DNA of 64,000 bases from Pseudomonas sp. R28(2017) (GCF_002112505.1 NZ_NEHW01000023.1:1-64000); one strand, 5' to 3'. Positions 8,376 through 17,670 are shown, counted from the first letter of the stretch. Numbers and translations: made by a program. Notes: generated by a model not told the origin, from the letters alone.

Positions 8376-9449
8376 TCAGTGCTCCCGGCTGGCGAAGTCG
8401 ATGCGTGGATCGACCAGGGTGTAGGTCAGGTCGCCGATCAGTTTCACCACCAGCCCGAGCAGGGTGAAGATGAACAGGGTGCCGAAGACCACCGGGTAGT
8501 CGCGGTTGATCGCCGCTTCGAAACTCATCAGGCCCAGGCCGTCGAGGCTGAAGATCACCTCGATCAGCAACGAGCCGGTGAAGAAGATGCCGATGAACGC
8601 CGACGGGAAGCCCGCGATCACCAGCAGCATGGCGTTGCGGAACACATGCCCGTACAGCACCCGCGGCCGGCTCAGGCCCTTGGCCTTGGCGGTGACCACG
8701 TACTGCTTGTTGATCTCGTCGAGGAAGCTGTTCTTGGTCAGCAAGGTCATGGTGGCGAAGTTGCCGATCACCAGCGCGGTGATCGGCAGCACCAGGTGCC
8801 AGAAGTAATCCAGCACCTTGCCGGTGGTGGACAGTTCGTCGAAGTTGTTGGAGGTCAGTCCACGCAGCGGGAACCAGTCGAAGTAGCTGCCGCCGGCGAA
8901 CAGCACGATCAGCAGGATGGCGAACAGGAACGCCGGGATGGCATAGCCGACGATGATCGCCGAACTGGTCCAGACGTCGAAGTGGCTGCCGTGACGCACC
9001 GCCTTGGCGATCCCCAGCGGGATCGACACCAGGTACATGATCAGCGTGCTCCACAGCCCCAGCGAGATCGACACCGGCAACTTCTCGGCGATCAGGTCGA
9101 TGACCTTGGCGTCGCGGAAGAAACTGTCACCGAAGTCCAGCGTGGCGTAGTTCTTGACCATGATCCACAGGCGTTCTGGCGCCGACTTGTCGAAGCCGTA
9201 CATGTGCTCGATCTCGGCGATCAGCGCCGGGTCCAGGCCCTGGGCGCCGCGGTAATTGGAGCCGGCCACCGAGACTTCGGCACCGCCACCGGCGATGCGG
9301 CTGGTGGCGCCCTCGAAGCCTTCGAGCTTGGCGATCATCTGTTCCACCGGGCCGCCGGGGGCGGCCTGGACGATGATGAAGTTGATGATCAGGATGCCGA
9401 ACAGGGTCGGGATGATCAGCAGCAGGCGACGCAGGATGTAGGCCAGCAT
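8376..9449 (-). CDS. nppB: ABC transporter permease (YejB-like)
   Basis: A 357-aa OppB-type permease: MLAYILRRLLLIIPTLFGIL is the first membrane helix and FIIVQAAPGGPVEQ the usual motif after it. The EAA-type loop is VTAKAKGLSRPRVLYGHVFRN. The start at 9449 is preferred to an ATG 15 bases upstream because a GAGGG Shine-Dalgarno lies about 9 nt before it and the upstream ATG would put extra residues before the helix. The nppA2 stop and this ATG form TGACATG, the same coupling pattern as nppB/nppC. Confidence 0.92.
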   Translation of the reverse strand: MLAYILRRLLLIIPTLFGILIINFIIVQAAPGGPVEQMIAKLEGFEGATSRIAGGGAEVSVAGSNYRGAQGLDPALIAEIEHMYGFDKSAPERLWIMVKNYATLDFGDSFFRDAKVIDLIAEKLPVSISLGLWSTLIMYLVSIPLGIAKAVRHGSHFDVWTSSAIIVGYAIPAFLFAILLIVLFAGGSYFDWFPLRGLTSNNFDELSTTGKVLDYFWHLVLPITALVIGNFATMTLLTKNSFLDEINKQYVVTAKAKGLSRPRVLYGHVFRNAMLLVIAGFPSAFIGIFFTGSLLIEVIFSLDGLGLMSFEAAINRDYPVVFGTLFIFTLLGLVVKLIGDLTYTLVDPRIDFASREH

Positions 9450-9450
9450 G

Positions 9451-11277
9451 TCAGTTGCCCTCATCCGTCGGGGCTTCGCTGACCGCCGGCGTCACGTTGG
9501 GCTTGACCCACCAGGTATCGATGCCGACGTCGTACTTCGGCGATACCTTGGGGTGGCCGATGTGGTTCCAGTAGGCCACGCGGTTGGTCTTGATGTGCCA
9601 GTTGGGTACCACGTAGTAGCCCCACTGCATCACGCGGTCGAGGGCACGGCAGTGCTCGATCAGGCTCTGGCGCGAGTCGGCATTGATCAGCGCCTCCACC
9701 AGTTGATCGATCGCAGGGTCGCGCAGGCCCATGAAATTGCGGCTGCCGGGGTTGTCGGCGGCGGTGCTCGACCAGAATTCACGCTGTTCGTTACCCGGCG
9801 AATTGGATTGCGGGTAGCCGCTGACGATCATGTCGAAGTCGCGCGAGCGTAGCCGGTTGATGTACTGCGAGACGTCCACGCGGCGGATCTCGAAACCGAT
9901 GCCCAGGTCGGCAAGGTTGCGTTTGTATGGCAACAGCACGCGTTCGAACTGGGTCTGCGCGAGCAGGAACTCGAGGTTGACCGGTTTGCCATCCTTGTCG
10001 ACCATCTTGTCGTCGACGATCTTCCAGCCGGCTTCCTGCAGCAGCTTGTAGGCCTGGCGCTGCTGCTCGCGGATCATGCCGCTGCCGTCGCTTACCGGGT
10101 TGGCGAACGCCTCGCTGAATACCTGGTCAGGTACCTTGCCCCGCAGCGGCTCGAGAATCTTCAGCTCGGCCGGCGAGGGCAGGCCGCTGGCGGCCATTTC
10201 AGAGTTTTCGAAGTAGCTGTCGGTGCGAATGTAGGCGCCGTTGAACAACTGCTTGTTGGTCCATTCGAAGTCGAACAGCAGGCTCAGCGCCTTGCGCACC
10301 CGCACGTCCTGAAACACCGGCTTGCGCAGGTTGAAGACAAAGCCCTGCATGCCCACCGGGTTGCCGTTGGGCAGTTCTTCCTTGATCAGGCGCCCGTCGC
10401 GCACGGCGGGCACGTCGTAGGCGGTGGCCCAGTTCTTCGCGCTCATCTCCAGTTCGTAATCGAAGGCACCGGCCTTCAGTGCCTCCAGTGCCACGTTGTT
10501 GTCGCGGTAGACATCGAAGGTCATGGCGTCGAAGTTGTAGAAGCCACGGTTGATCGGGAGGTCCTTGGCCCAATAGTCCTTGACCCGCTCATAGCGGATC
10601 GAGCGCCCGGCCTTGACGTCGGCGACCTTGTAGGGACCGCTGCCCAGCGGCAGTTCGAGGTTGCCCCGGGTGAATTCGCGGTTCTCGTACCAGTGCTTGG
10701 GCAATACCGGCAGTTGGCCGAGGATCAGTGGCAATTCCCGGTTGTTGGTGTGCTTGAACTTGAACAGCACCTTGAGCGGGTCTTCAGCGACCACTTCGGC
10801 CACGTCGTTATAGTACTGGCGATACAGCGGTGCGCCATCCTTGATCAGGGTGTTGAAGGTGAACACCACGTCCTCGGCGCGCATCGGGTGGCCGTCGTGG
10901 AAACGTGCTTCAGGGCGCAGGTAGAAGCGTACCCAGCTGTTGTCCGGCGCCTTCTCGATCTTGCCGGCGACCAGACCGTATTCGGTGAACGGCTCGTCCT
11001 GGCTCTGGCGCATCAGGGTGTCGTAGATGATGCTGACGTTGTCGGCCGACACGCCCTTGTTGATGAACGGATTGAGGCTGTCGAAACCGCCAAAGCTGGA
11101 CTGGCGGAAGGTGCCACCCTTGGGCGCGTCGGGGTTGACGTAGTCGAAGTGCTTGAAGTCGGCCGGGTATTTCGGCGGCTCGTCATACAAGGTCAGCGCG
11201 TGTTGCGGCGCGGCCAGCGCGGGCAGGCTCAGGCAGGCGAACAGCAGGCTGCAGGCCAGGCGATGCGTTGGCTTCAT
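9451..11277 (-). CDS. nppA2: Periplasmic binding protein of the npp importer, second copy
   Basis: A 608-aa SBP_bac_5 family protein with a signal peptide (MKPTHRLACSLLFACLSLPALA-A). It has YejA-type motifs: FKHFDYVNPDAPKGG near the N-terminus, ESLTEYGLVA-like and FNLRPEARFHDG-like stretches, and GSGPYKVADVKAGRSI. The ATG at 11277 overlaps the nppA1 stop in an ATGA arrangement. The open frame continues far upstream inside nppA1, but the signal peptide and the overlap fix the start. The two binding proteins are clearly paralogous (both contain FDWVNP/FDYVNPDAPKGG, NYWAKDL/NYWGKDL and a C-terminal NTWW/DTWWVKP), suggesting a tandem duplication that widens substrate range. Confidence 0.93.
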   Translation of the reverse strand: MKPTHRLACSLLFACLSLPALAAPQHALTLYDEPPKYPADFKHFDYVNPDAPKGGTFRQSSFGGFDSLNPFINKGVSADNVSIIYDTLMRQSQDEPFTEYGLVAGKIEKAPDNSWVRFYLRPEARFHDGHPMRAEDVVFTFNTLIKDGAPLYRQYYNDVAEVVAEDPLKVLFKFKHTNNRELPLILGQLPVLPKHWYENREFTRGNLELPLGSGPYKVADVKAGRSIRYERVKDYWAKDLPINRGFYNFDAMTFDVYRDNNVALEALKAGAFDYELEMSAKNWATAYDVPAVRDGRLIKEELPNGNPVGMQGFVFNLRKPVFQDVRVRKALSLLFDFEWTNKQLFNGAYIRTDSYFENSEMAASGLPSPAELKILEPLRGKVPDQVFSEAFANPVSDGSGMIREQQRQAYKLLQEAGWKIVDDKMVDKDGKPVNLEFLLAQTQFERVLLPYKRNLADLGIGFEIRRVDVSQYINRLRSRDFDMIVSGYPQSNSPGNEQREFWSSTAADNPGSRNFMGLRDPAIDQLVEALINADSRQSLIEHCRALDRVMQWGYYVVPNWHIKTNRVAYWNHIGHPKVSPKYDVGIDTWWVKPNVTPAVSEAPTDEGN

Positions 11278-13103
11278 TGGGTTTTCTCCGAAGGCTTTAT
11301 CCACCAGGTATTCAGCCCGAGGGTATAGGGCGGCGTGGTGACGAAGGCGAACCGGTTGCGGTAGGCCAGGCGGTGATTGTCGAGGTACCAGTTGGGGATC
11401 ATGTAGTACTGCCATGAGAGCACGCGGTCCAGGGCGCGGGCGGCGGCGACCTGGTCGTCGCGGGTGCGCGCGGCCAGCAGGGTGTCGAGCAGGTGGTCGA
11501 CCACCGGGTCCTTGACCCCAGCATAGTTCTTGCTGCCCTTGGTCGAGGCCTGGCTGGAATGAAAGTACAGCCACTGCTCGAGGCCGGGGCTCAAGGTCTG
11601 GTTCAGGGTCATCAGGATCATGTCGAAGTCGAACTGGTCCAGGCGTTGTTTGTACTGGGCACGGTCTACGGTGCGCAAGCGCGCTTCGATGCCGATGCTG
11701 GCCAGGTTTTCGACATAAGGTTGCAGGATGCGTTCGAGGCTCGGGTTCACCAGCAGCAGTTCCATGCGCAACGGCTGGCCCTTGGCGTTGACCAGGCGCT
11801 GGCCGTCCAGCTTCCAGCCAGCCTGGTTGAGCAGGCCAAGGGCCTGGCGCAGGGTCTGGCGGCCGATGCCACGCCCGTCGGTATGGCTGACCTGGTAGGG
11901 CTGGGTGAACAGCTTGTCGGGCAGCTGGTCGCGGAACGGCGCCAGCAGCAGCCATTCCTTGCCGGTGGGCACGCCGCTGGCAGCGAACTCGCTGTTGGGG
12001 TAGTAGCTGCTCGCGCGGCGGTAGGCGCTGCTGAACAGGGCGCGGTTGGTCCATTCGAAATCCAGCATCAGGCCCAGCGCCTGGCGCACCCTGGGGTCGC
12101 TGAAGGTGGCCCGGCGGCTGTTCATGAACAGGCCCTGGGTCTGGGTCGGGATGCGATGCGGGATCTGCGCCTTGATCACCTCGCCACGGCGCACGGCCGG
12201 GAAGTGGTAACCGTTGGCCCAGTTTTTTGCCTGGTGCTCGATATAGATGTCGAATTCGCCGGCCTTGAACGCTTCGAAGGCCACCGTGGCATCGCGGTAG
12301 AACTCGAACTCGACGCGGTTGAAGTTGTACTTGCCGCGGTTTACCGCCAGGTCCTTGCCCCAGTAATTCTTCACCCGCTCGAATACCAGGCGCCGGCCCG
12401 GCTCCACCTGGGTGATGCGATACGGCCCGCTGCCCAGCGGCGGCTCGAAGGTGGTGGCCTGAAAGTCACGCTTTTGCCAGTAGTGCTTGGGCAGCACCGG
12501 CATTTCGCCCAGGCGCAGGATCAGCAGCGGGTTGCCGGCGCGCTTGAAGACGAAGCGGATGCGCAGCGGGCCGAGGATGTCGACGCGCTGCACTTCCTGC
12601 AGGTTGGTGCGGTAGATCGGATGGCCTTGCTTGAGCAGGGTGCGGTAGGAGAACGCCACGTCGGCGGCGGTGATCGGCGTGCCGTCATGCCAGCGTGCCT
12701 CCGGGCGCAGGTTGAACACCACCCAGCTGCGGTCTTCGCTGTACTCCACCGAGCGGGCGATCAGGCCATAGCTGGAGGTGGGCTCGTCACCGGACGGGTC
12801 GTACTGGCCGGTGCCGACCATCAGCGTTTCGTTCAGCTCGCTGACGCCGTACTGCAGGAAATTCGGCGTGGTGACCGGGCTGGTGCCCTTGAAGGTGTAA
12901 GGGTTGAGCGTGTCGAAAGTGCCGAATGCCATGGCCCGCAAGGTACCGCCCTTGGGCGCTTGCGGGTTGACCCAGTCGAAGTGGGTGAATGTGGCTGGGT
13001 ACTTGAGCGTGCCGAACTGCGCGTATCCGTGGCTTTCGCTCACCATCGCGACGGCGGGGAAGCTCAAGGCCAGGCTGAGTGACAGCAGGAGGGGACGTAT
13101 CAA
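11274..13103 (-). CDS. nppA1: Periplasmic binding protein of the npp importer, first copy
   Basis: A 609-aa SBP_bac_5 protein with signal peptide MIRPLLLSLSLALSFPAVA. It carries the YejA-type motifs THFDWVNPQAPKGG, GLIARSVEYSEDRSWV and GSGPYRITQVEPGRRL, and ends LGLNTWWIKPSEKTQ. The only start giving a signal peptide is TTG at 13103; no ATG is available in frame, and the Shine-Dalgarno is weak. It is the first gene of the five-gene importer operon and lies 120 bp downstream of mltD on the same strand, the order seen in P. aeruginosa. Confidence 0.9.
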   Translation of the reverse strand: MIRPLLLSLSLALSFPAVAMVSESHGYAQFGTLKYPATFTHFDWVNPQAPKGGTLRAMAFGTFDTLNPYTFKGTSPVTTPNFLQYGVSELNETLMVGTGQYDPSGDEPTSSYGLIARSVEYSEDRSWVVFNLRPEARWHDGTPITAADVAFSYRTLLKQGHPIYRTNLQEVQRVDILGPLRIRFVFKRAGNPLLILRLGEMPVLPKHYWQKRDFQATTFEPPLGSGPYRITQVEPGRRLVFERVKNYWGKDLAVNRGKYNFNRVEFEFYRDATVAFEAFKAGEFDIYIEHQAKNWANGYHFPAVRRGEVIKAQIPHRIPTQTQGLFMNSRRATFSDPRVRQALGLMLDFEWTNRALFSSAYRRASSYYPNSEFAASGVPTGKEWLLLAPFRDQLPDKLFTQPYQVSHTDGRGIGRQTLRQALGLLNQAGWKLDGQRLVNAKGQPLRMELLLVNPSLERILQPYVENLASIGIEARLRTVDRAQYKQRLDQFDFDMILMTLNQTLSPGLEQWLYFHSSQASTKGSKNYAGVKDPVVDHLLDTLLAARTRDDQVAAARALDRVLSWQYYMIPNWYLDNHRLAYRNRFAFVTTPPYTLGLNTWWIKPSEKTQ

Positions 13104-13193
13104 GTCGGCATCCGATCCAGAGGCGTTGGGCTTGGGTCGGGGTACAGTAACAGCTTGGCGGGTATGGAAAAAGAGAGGTTTTGCAGGTGGTTG

Positions 13194-13216
13194 TCGAGGC
13201 CGCGGTGCGGCCCCGA
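13194..13216 (-). terminator. Hairpin between mltD and nppA1
   Basis: On the minus strand a 10-bp stem (tcggggccgc / gcggcctcga, one G-T pair) with loop acc lies 8 bases after the mltD stop. No T-run follows directly, so it could be a weak terminator, an mRNA 3'-end stabiliser or an attenuator controlling entry into the npp genes. The stem is plainly visible; its role is inferred. Confidence 0.5.
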
Positions 13217-13223
13217 CGTCTGA

Positions 13224-14648
13224 TCAATGCGAGAGGTAGACAGTCAGCGTCTGGCCTGGCTTGAGCGCATGGCCGCTGCGTGGATTCCAGCGCTTGAGGT
13301 GCTGCATTTCGACATTGAAACGTTTGGCTACAAGATACAGTGAATCACCCTTGCGCACCTTGTACTGGGTGGAACGCTGCCCGGAGGCTGCCACGCGGTT
13401 ACCCGCAGCGCTCGGTGCGCTGCCGCCGCGCAGGGCCAGGACCTGGCCAGCCTTGACGCGGTTGCCCGGCAGCTTGTTCCAGCGCTGGATGTCCTTGACC
13501 GCAACCCGGTTGGCCTTGGCGATGCTGCTCAGGCTGTCGCCACGCTTGACCCGGTAGCTGCGCCCTGCAGGCGCCTTGGCTTCGGCCACGGCGGCGGCGA
13601 ACACGGCCTTGTTCGGCTGCAGGCTGACCAGTTGCTCAGGCTTGAGGTTGGACAGGCTGTCGCTGAGCAGTTGCGCCTTGGCGGTGGGCACCAGCAGTTG
13701 CTTGGGGCCATCCACGGTCATGCGTTTCTTGAAGGCCGGGTTGAGCTGGATCAGTTCGTCTTCGTCGATGTTGGCGAAGGCGGCGACCCGCGACAGGTCG
13801 AGGCGGTCGTTGATCGCCACCGCTTCGAAGTAAGGCTCGTTGGCGATCGGGTTGAGGTTAACGCCATAGGCTTCAGGCGTGGACACCACCTGCGACAGCG
13901 CCAGCAGCTTGGGCACGTAGTCGCGGGTTTCCTGTGGCAGCGGCAGGTTCCAGTAATCGGTTGGCAGGCCGAGCTTCTCGTTGCGCTCGATGGCCCGGCT
14001 GACGGTACCTTCGCCGGCATTGTAGGCCGCCAGGGCCAGCAGCCAGTCGCCGTTGAACATGTCGTGCAGGCGGGTCAGGTAGTCCAGCGCGGCGTTGGTC
14101 GACGCGGTGATGTCGCGGCGGCCGTCGTAGAAATTGGTCTGGCGCAGGTTGAAGTGACGGCCCGTCGCCGGCATGAACTGCCACATGCCCGCAGCATTGG
14201 CGCGCGAGTAGGCCATCGGGTTGTAGGCACTTTCGATGGCCGGCAACAGGGCCAGTTCCAGCGGCATGTCACGCTCTTCCAGACGCTCGACGATGTAGTG
14301 CAGGTAAAGGCTGCCGCGTTCGCCAGCGGTTTCGATGAACGTCGGGTTGCTGGCGAACCACAGCCGTTGCTGCTCGATGCGCGGGTTGACGTCGATGTTG
14401 TCCTGCAGGGCGAAGCCCTGGCGCATGCGCTCCCACACATCCTGCGGCGGCTCGGCAGGCTTGACCGCCAGTGGCGAGGGCTTGTGCTTGATCCGTGCCT
14501 GGTAGCTGTGCGCGCGAACGCTGTCGGCTTCGTCGAGCTGACGGGTGCTCTGGCAGCCCACCAGGGTGGCGGCCAGCGCCAGCGCACTGATTTGGGCCAG
14601 GCGCGTCAGGGCGACTGAATGAGCGGTTCTGCGGCTACGGGAAGACAT
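13224..14648 (-). CDS. mltD: Membrane-bound lytic murein transglycosylase D
   Basis: A 474-aa lipoprotein that cleaves peptidoglycan glycan strands to 1,6-anhydromuropeptides. A lipobox (LVGC, Cys32) ends the N-terminal hydrophobic segment. The SLT domain (about 110-260) has the catalytic Glu in LLPAIESAYNPMAYSRANAAGMWQFMP and the motif ALAAYNAGEGTV. Two LysM peptidoglycan-binding repeats lie at the C-terminus (YRVKRGDSLSSIAKANRVA and YKVRKGDSLYLVAKRFNVE). Length and domain order are those of Pseudomonas MltD. A sigma70-like promoter is visible upstream (14685-14713). Confidence 0.95.
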   Translation of the reverse strand: MSSRSRRTAHSVALTRLAQISALALAATLVGCQSTRQLDEADSVRAHSYQARIKHKPSPLAVKPAEPPQDVWERMRQGFALQDNIDVNPRIEQQRLWFASNPTFIETAGERGSLYLHYIVERLEERDMPLELALLPAIESAYNPMAYSRANAAGMWQFMPATGRHFNLRQTNFYDGRRDITASTNAALDYLTRLHDMFNGDWLLALAAYNAGEGTVSRAIERNEKLGLPTDYWNLPLPQETRDYVPKLLALSQVVSTPEAYGVNLNPIANEPYFEAVAINDRLDLSRVAAFANIDEDELIQLNPAFKKRMTVDGPKQLLVPTAKAQLLSDSLSNLKPEQLVSLQPNKAVFAAAVAEAKAPAGRSYRVKRGDSLSSIAKANRVAVKDIQRWNKLPGNRVKAGQVLALRGGSAPSAAGNRVAASGQRSTQYKVRKGDSLYLVAKRFNVEMQHLKRWNPRSGHALKPGQTLTVYLSH

Positions 14649-14684
14649 CGGCTGAGACAGGTTTCCGGGCGAAAAATTTCGGCG

Positions 14685-14713
14685 ATTCTAGAAACCGCAC
14701 CCGCCTGGGTCAA
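14685..14713 (-). promoter_or_regulatory. Sigma70-like promoter of mltD
   Basis: On the minus strand, TTGACC (14713-14708) and TAGAAT (14690-14685) are separated by exactly 17 bp, 37 bases before the mltD ATG. Both hexamers are 5/6 matches to consensus. This is an inspection-based prediction. Confidence 0.6.
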
Positions 14714-14748
14714 CCGTTGTGAACCCGTTGCGATATATCTTGAGGTTA

Positions 14749-15528
14749 TCAGAAGGTGTCCTTCCAAGACCTCAAAGCAGCAAAAACAGTGACCTGCGAG
14801 TCGTTTGAATGTCCCTTCCATTCGTCTGCTTTTTGTTTAACTAATGTTTCAGCGGTACGCAGGAAGGGGTTGGTCAGGCGCTCGAGACCGATGGTCGAAG
14901 GCAAGGTGATGCGATTGTCTGCGCGCAACCGGGTAACTTCATCGAACCGCTGCAGAACGTGCGGGTTCGTGGGTTCCACGGCCTTGGCGAAACGCAGGTT
15001 GCTCAGGGTGTATTCGTGGGCACAGTACACCTCGGTCTGTTCCGGCAGCGCTGCCAGGCGGGCGAGGGCAGGTTGCATCTGCGCCGGCGTGCCTTCGAAC
15101 ATGCGCCCGCAACCGGCGGCGAACAAGGTATCGCCACAGAACAGCAACGGCGTTGCCGGATCATCGCTGTAGTAGGCGATGTGCCCCAGGGTGTGGCCCG
15201 GCACGGCGAGTACCCGGAAGGTCACGCCCAGCACGCTGACCTGGTCACCCTCGTCCAGCGCCAGGTCGCGGCCCGGGATCTGCTCGTGGGCCGGCCCACA
15301 GACGCGGGCACCGGTCTTCTGCTTGAGGCGTTCGACACCGCCGACATGGTCATGGTGGTGGTGGGTCACCATGATGGTGTCCAGCGCCCAGTCGGGGTTG
15401 GCGGCCAGCCAGGCCTCCACCGGGCCGGCATCGCCGGGGTCGACCACCGCGCAGCGGCGTTTGGCAGTATCCTGTAACAACCAGATGTAGTTGTCGGAGA
15501 AAGCGGGAAGAGCGTCGATCTGTATCAT
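14749..15528 (-). CDS. gloB: Hydroxyacylglutathione hydrolase (glyoxalase II)
   Basis: A 259-aa metallo-beta-lactamase-fold enzyme that hydrolyses S-D-lactoylglutathione to D-lactate and glutathione in methylglyoxal detoxification. The metal-binding motif THHHHDHVGG lies at about residue 54; GHTLGHIAYY, the bridging Asp in LLFCGDTLFAAGCGRMFEGT and CAHEYTLSNLRFA complete the active site. The start MIQIDALPAFSDNYIWLL at 15528 is the usual family start; an in-frame codon 30 bases further upstream is unlikely. It is divergent from the methyltransferase gene with 85 bp between them. Confidence 0.96.
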   Translation of the reverse strand: MIQIDALPAFSDNYIWLLQDTAKRRCAVVDPGDAGPVEAWLAANPDWALDTIMVTHHHHDHVGGVERLKQKTGARVCGPAHEQIPGRDLALDEGDQVSVLGVTFRVLAVPGHTLGHIAYYSDDPATPLLFCGDTLFAAGCGRMFEGTPAQMQPALARLAALPEQTEVYCAHEYTLSNLRFAKAVEPTNPHVLQRFDEVTRLRADNRITLPSTIGLERLTNPFLRTAETLVKQKADEWKGHSNDSQVTVFAALRSWKDTF

Positions 15529-15613
15529 GGTGCGGATCCGTATCGCCAGGCGTGGCACATGAGGGCATCTTAGCCGCGATGGCGCGGTGCGAGAACCTTC
15601 GAGGGAGAGCGCA

Positions 15614-16387
15614 ATGACCGACCAAGCCTTTGCTCAGGCCGACCCGGAGTGGGTCGAGCTGATCAGCCTGGCCCGTGAGTGGTTCAACGGCCCACTCGGC
15701 CAGCTGATGCTGAAGGAAGAGGAAAAACTGCTGGAAGAAGAGCTCGGGCGCTTCTTCGGTGGCTACCTCGTGCACTACGGCCCCTGTGCCGAGGCGCCGC
15801 CCAGCGCGCCACAGGTGCAGCGCAACGTGCGCCTTGGCGCACCGCTGCCGGGGGTGGAGATCGTCTGCGAGGAGCAGGCCTGGCCATTGAGCGAGCATGC
15901 CGCCGACGTGGTGGTGCTGCAACATGGGCTGGACTTCAGCCTGTCGCCCCATGGCCTGCTACGCGAGGCGGCCAGCGCGGTGCGCCCCGGCGGGCACCTG
16001 CTGATCGTCGGCATCAACCCCTGGAGTGGCTGGGGCATGCGCCATTTCTTCAGCCATGGCGCCCTGCGCAAGGCGCGCTGCATCTCGCCGTCACGGGTCG
16101 GTGACTGGCTCAACCTGCTGGGCTTTGCGCTGGAGAAACGCCGCTTCGGGTGCTATCGTCCGCCGCTCACTTCGCCGGCCTGGCAGCAACGCCTGGCAGG
16201 CTGGGAACGGATGGCGGGGGGCTGGCAGAGTGCTGGCGGCGGGGTCTACCTGCTGGTGGCGCGCAAGATGGTGGTCGGCCTGCGGCCGTTGCGCCAGGTG
16301 CGCCGCGAGCCGATGGGCAAGCTGTTGCCGCTGCCGCTGGCCAAGGTCAACCGCACCGCCGCCAACCCGGATACCGAAAAGCACTGA
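15614..16387 (+). CDS. Class I SAM-dependent methyltransferase, probable
   Basis: A 257-aa protein with a methyltransferase-type C-terminal half of the Rossmann fold: SEHAADVVVLQHGLDFSLSPHGLLREAASAVRPGGHLLIVGINP at about residues 95-138. The N-terminal SAM-binding glycine motif is poorly conserved, so activity is not assured. The start at 15614 is preceded by gagggagag (strong Shine-Dalgarno). It lies between gloB and rnhA, as the equivalent gene does in P. aeruginosa; the target is unknown. It is followed after 13 bases by rnhA and is probably cotranscribed with it. Confidence 0.82.
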   Translation: MTDQAFAQADPEWVELISLAREWFNGPLGQLMLKEEEKLLEEELGRFFGGYLVHYGPCAEAPPSAPQVQRNVRLGAPLPGVEIVCEEQAWPLSEHAADVVVLQHGLDFSLSPHGLLREAASAVRPGGHLLIVGINPWSGWGMRHFFSHGALRKARCISPSRVGDWLNLLGFALEKRRFGCYRPPLTSPAWQQRLAGWERMAGGWQSAGGGVYLLVARKMVVGLRPLRQVRREPMGKLLPLPLAKVNRTAANPDTEKH

Positions 16388-16400
16388 ACATGAGTGGTAC

Positions 16401-16847
16401 ATGAGCGATAGCGTCGAGATGTATACCGATGGCGCCTGCAAGGGCAACCCCGGCCCGGGCGGCTGGGGCGTCCTGCTGGTCTTCAAGGGCGTCGAGAAGG
16501 AACTGTGGGGCGGCGAGCGCGAAACCACCAACAACCGCATGGAACTGATGGCCGCGATCCAGGGGCTGATGGCCCTCAAGCGTGAGTGCGAGGTGGTGCT
16601 GACCACCGACTCGCAGTATGTGATGAAAGGCATCAACGAATGGATGGCCAACTGGAAGAAGCGCGGCTGGAAGACCGCGGCCAAGGAGCCGGTGAAGAAC
16701 GCCGACCTGTGGCAGTTGCTCGACGAGCAGGTCAACCGCCACAAGGTCACCTGGAAGTGGGTGCGCGGGCACATCGGCCACCCCGGCAACGAACGCGCCG
16801 ACCAGCTGGCCAACCGCGGCGTCGAGGAAGTGCGCGCCAAGCGTTGA
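16401..16847 (+). CDS. rnhA: Ribonuclease HI
   Basis: A 148-aa enzyme that degrades the RNA strand of RNA:DNA hybrids (R-loops, primer remnants). Acidic catalytic residues appear in VEMYTDGACKGNPGPGGWG (first Asp), NNRMELMAAI (Glu), TTDSQYV (Asp) and the C-terminal GNERADQLA (Asp), with the WVRGHIGHPGNE loop carrying the catalytic His. Length is close to E. coli RNase HI (155 aa). The ATG at 16401 begins MSDSVEMYTDG; an open frame extends upstream but overlaps the methyltransferase and lacks family features. Confidence 0.96.
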   Translation: MSDSVEMYTDGACKGNPGPGGWGVLLVFKGVEKELWGGERETTNNRMELMAAIQGLMALKRECEVVLTTDSQYVMKGINEWMANWKKRGWKTAAKEPVKNADLWQLLDEQVNRHKVTWKWVRGHIGHPGNERADQLANRGVEEVRAKR

Positions 16848-16898
16848 GCTGCGGTACAATCGCCGCCTTTGTAACCGATGCAAGTTGGAGCGCCCCGC

Positions 16899-17654
16899 GT
16901 GGAGCAGCAGCAAGATAAACGCCTGGTCATTCTCGATACCGAAACCACCGGTATGCCGGTCAGCGAAGGCCACCGGATCATCGAGATCGGCTGTGTCGAG
17001 GTCATGGGCCGGCGCCTGACCGGGCGGCACTTCCACGTCTACCTGCAGCCAGACCGCGAAAGTGACGAGGGCGCGATCAACGTCCACGGCATTACCGACG
17101 CGTTCCTGGTCGGCAAGCCGCGCTTCGCCGATGTGGCCGAAGAGTTCTTCGAGTTCATCCAGGGCGCCACCCTGGTCATCCACAACGCGGCGTTCGACGT
17201 TGGCTTCATCAACAACGAGTTCGCCTTGCTGGGCCAGGGCGACCGCGCCGACATCGCCAACCACTGCACCATCCTCGATACCCTGCTGCTGGCCCGTGCC
17301 CGTCACCCGGGGCAGCGCAACAGCCTCGATGCGCTGTGCAAACGCTACGACATCGACAACTCCGGCCGTGAGCTGCACGGCGCATTGCTCGACTCCGAGT
17401 TGCTGGCCGACGTCTACCTGGCGATGACCGGTGGCCAGACCAGCCTGTCGCTGGCCGGGCATGGGGCCGAGGACAGTGAGGGGCAGGGCGGTGGTGGCAG
17501 CGAGATCCGCCGCATCGTCGGGCGGGCGCCGGGGCGGGTGATCATGGCCAGTGCCGAAGAACTCGAGGCGCATGCCGAGCGCTTGGCGGCAGTGGCCAAG
17601 TCAGCGGGTGGGCCGTCCATGTGGCAAACCCTGACCGAGACACCTGCTGGCTGA
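16899..17654 (+). CDS. dnaQ: DNA polymerase III epsilon subunit (proofreading 3'-5' exonuclease)
   Basis: A 251-aa DEDDh exonuclease: motif I VILDTETTGMP, motif II VIHNAAFDVGFINNE, motif III HGALLDSELLADVYL. It proofreads within the Pol III core with alpha (DnaE) and theta. The long C-terminal tail ending SMWQTLTETPAG is the alpha-binding region. Start choice: a GTG at 16899 has TTGGAG 8 bases upstream, whereas an in-frame ATG at 16878 has no Shine-Dalgarno sequence, so GTG is preferred. It follows rnhA by 51 bp, where a TACAAT hexamer (16855-16860) might be part of its own promoter. Confidence 0.94.
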   Translation: MEQQQDKRLVILDTETTGMPVSEGHRIIEIGCVEVMGRRLTGRHFHVYLQPDRESDEGAINVHGITDAFLVGKPRFADVAEEFFEFIQGATLVIHNAAFDVGFINNEFALLGQGDRADIANHCTILDTLLLARARHPGQRNSLDALCKRYDIDNSGRELHGALLDSELLADVYLAMTGGQTSLSLAGHGAEDSEGQGGGGSEIRRIVGRAPGRVIMASAEELEAHAERLAAVAKSAGGPSMWQTLTETPAG

Positions 17655-17670
17655 TCCGCAAGCCTGTACC

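Noticed and set aside
16878..16898. ATG at 16878 as the dnaQ start
   Set aside because: No Shine-Dalgarno precedes it, whereas TTGGAG lies 8 bases before the GTG at 16899.
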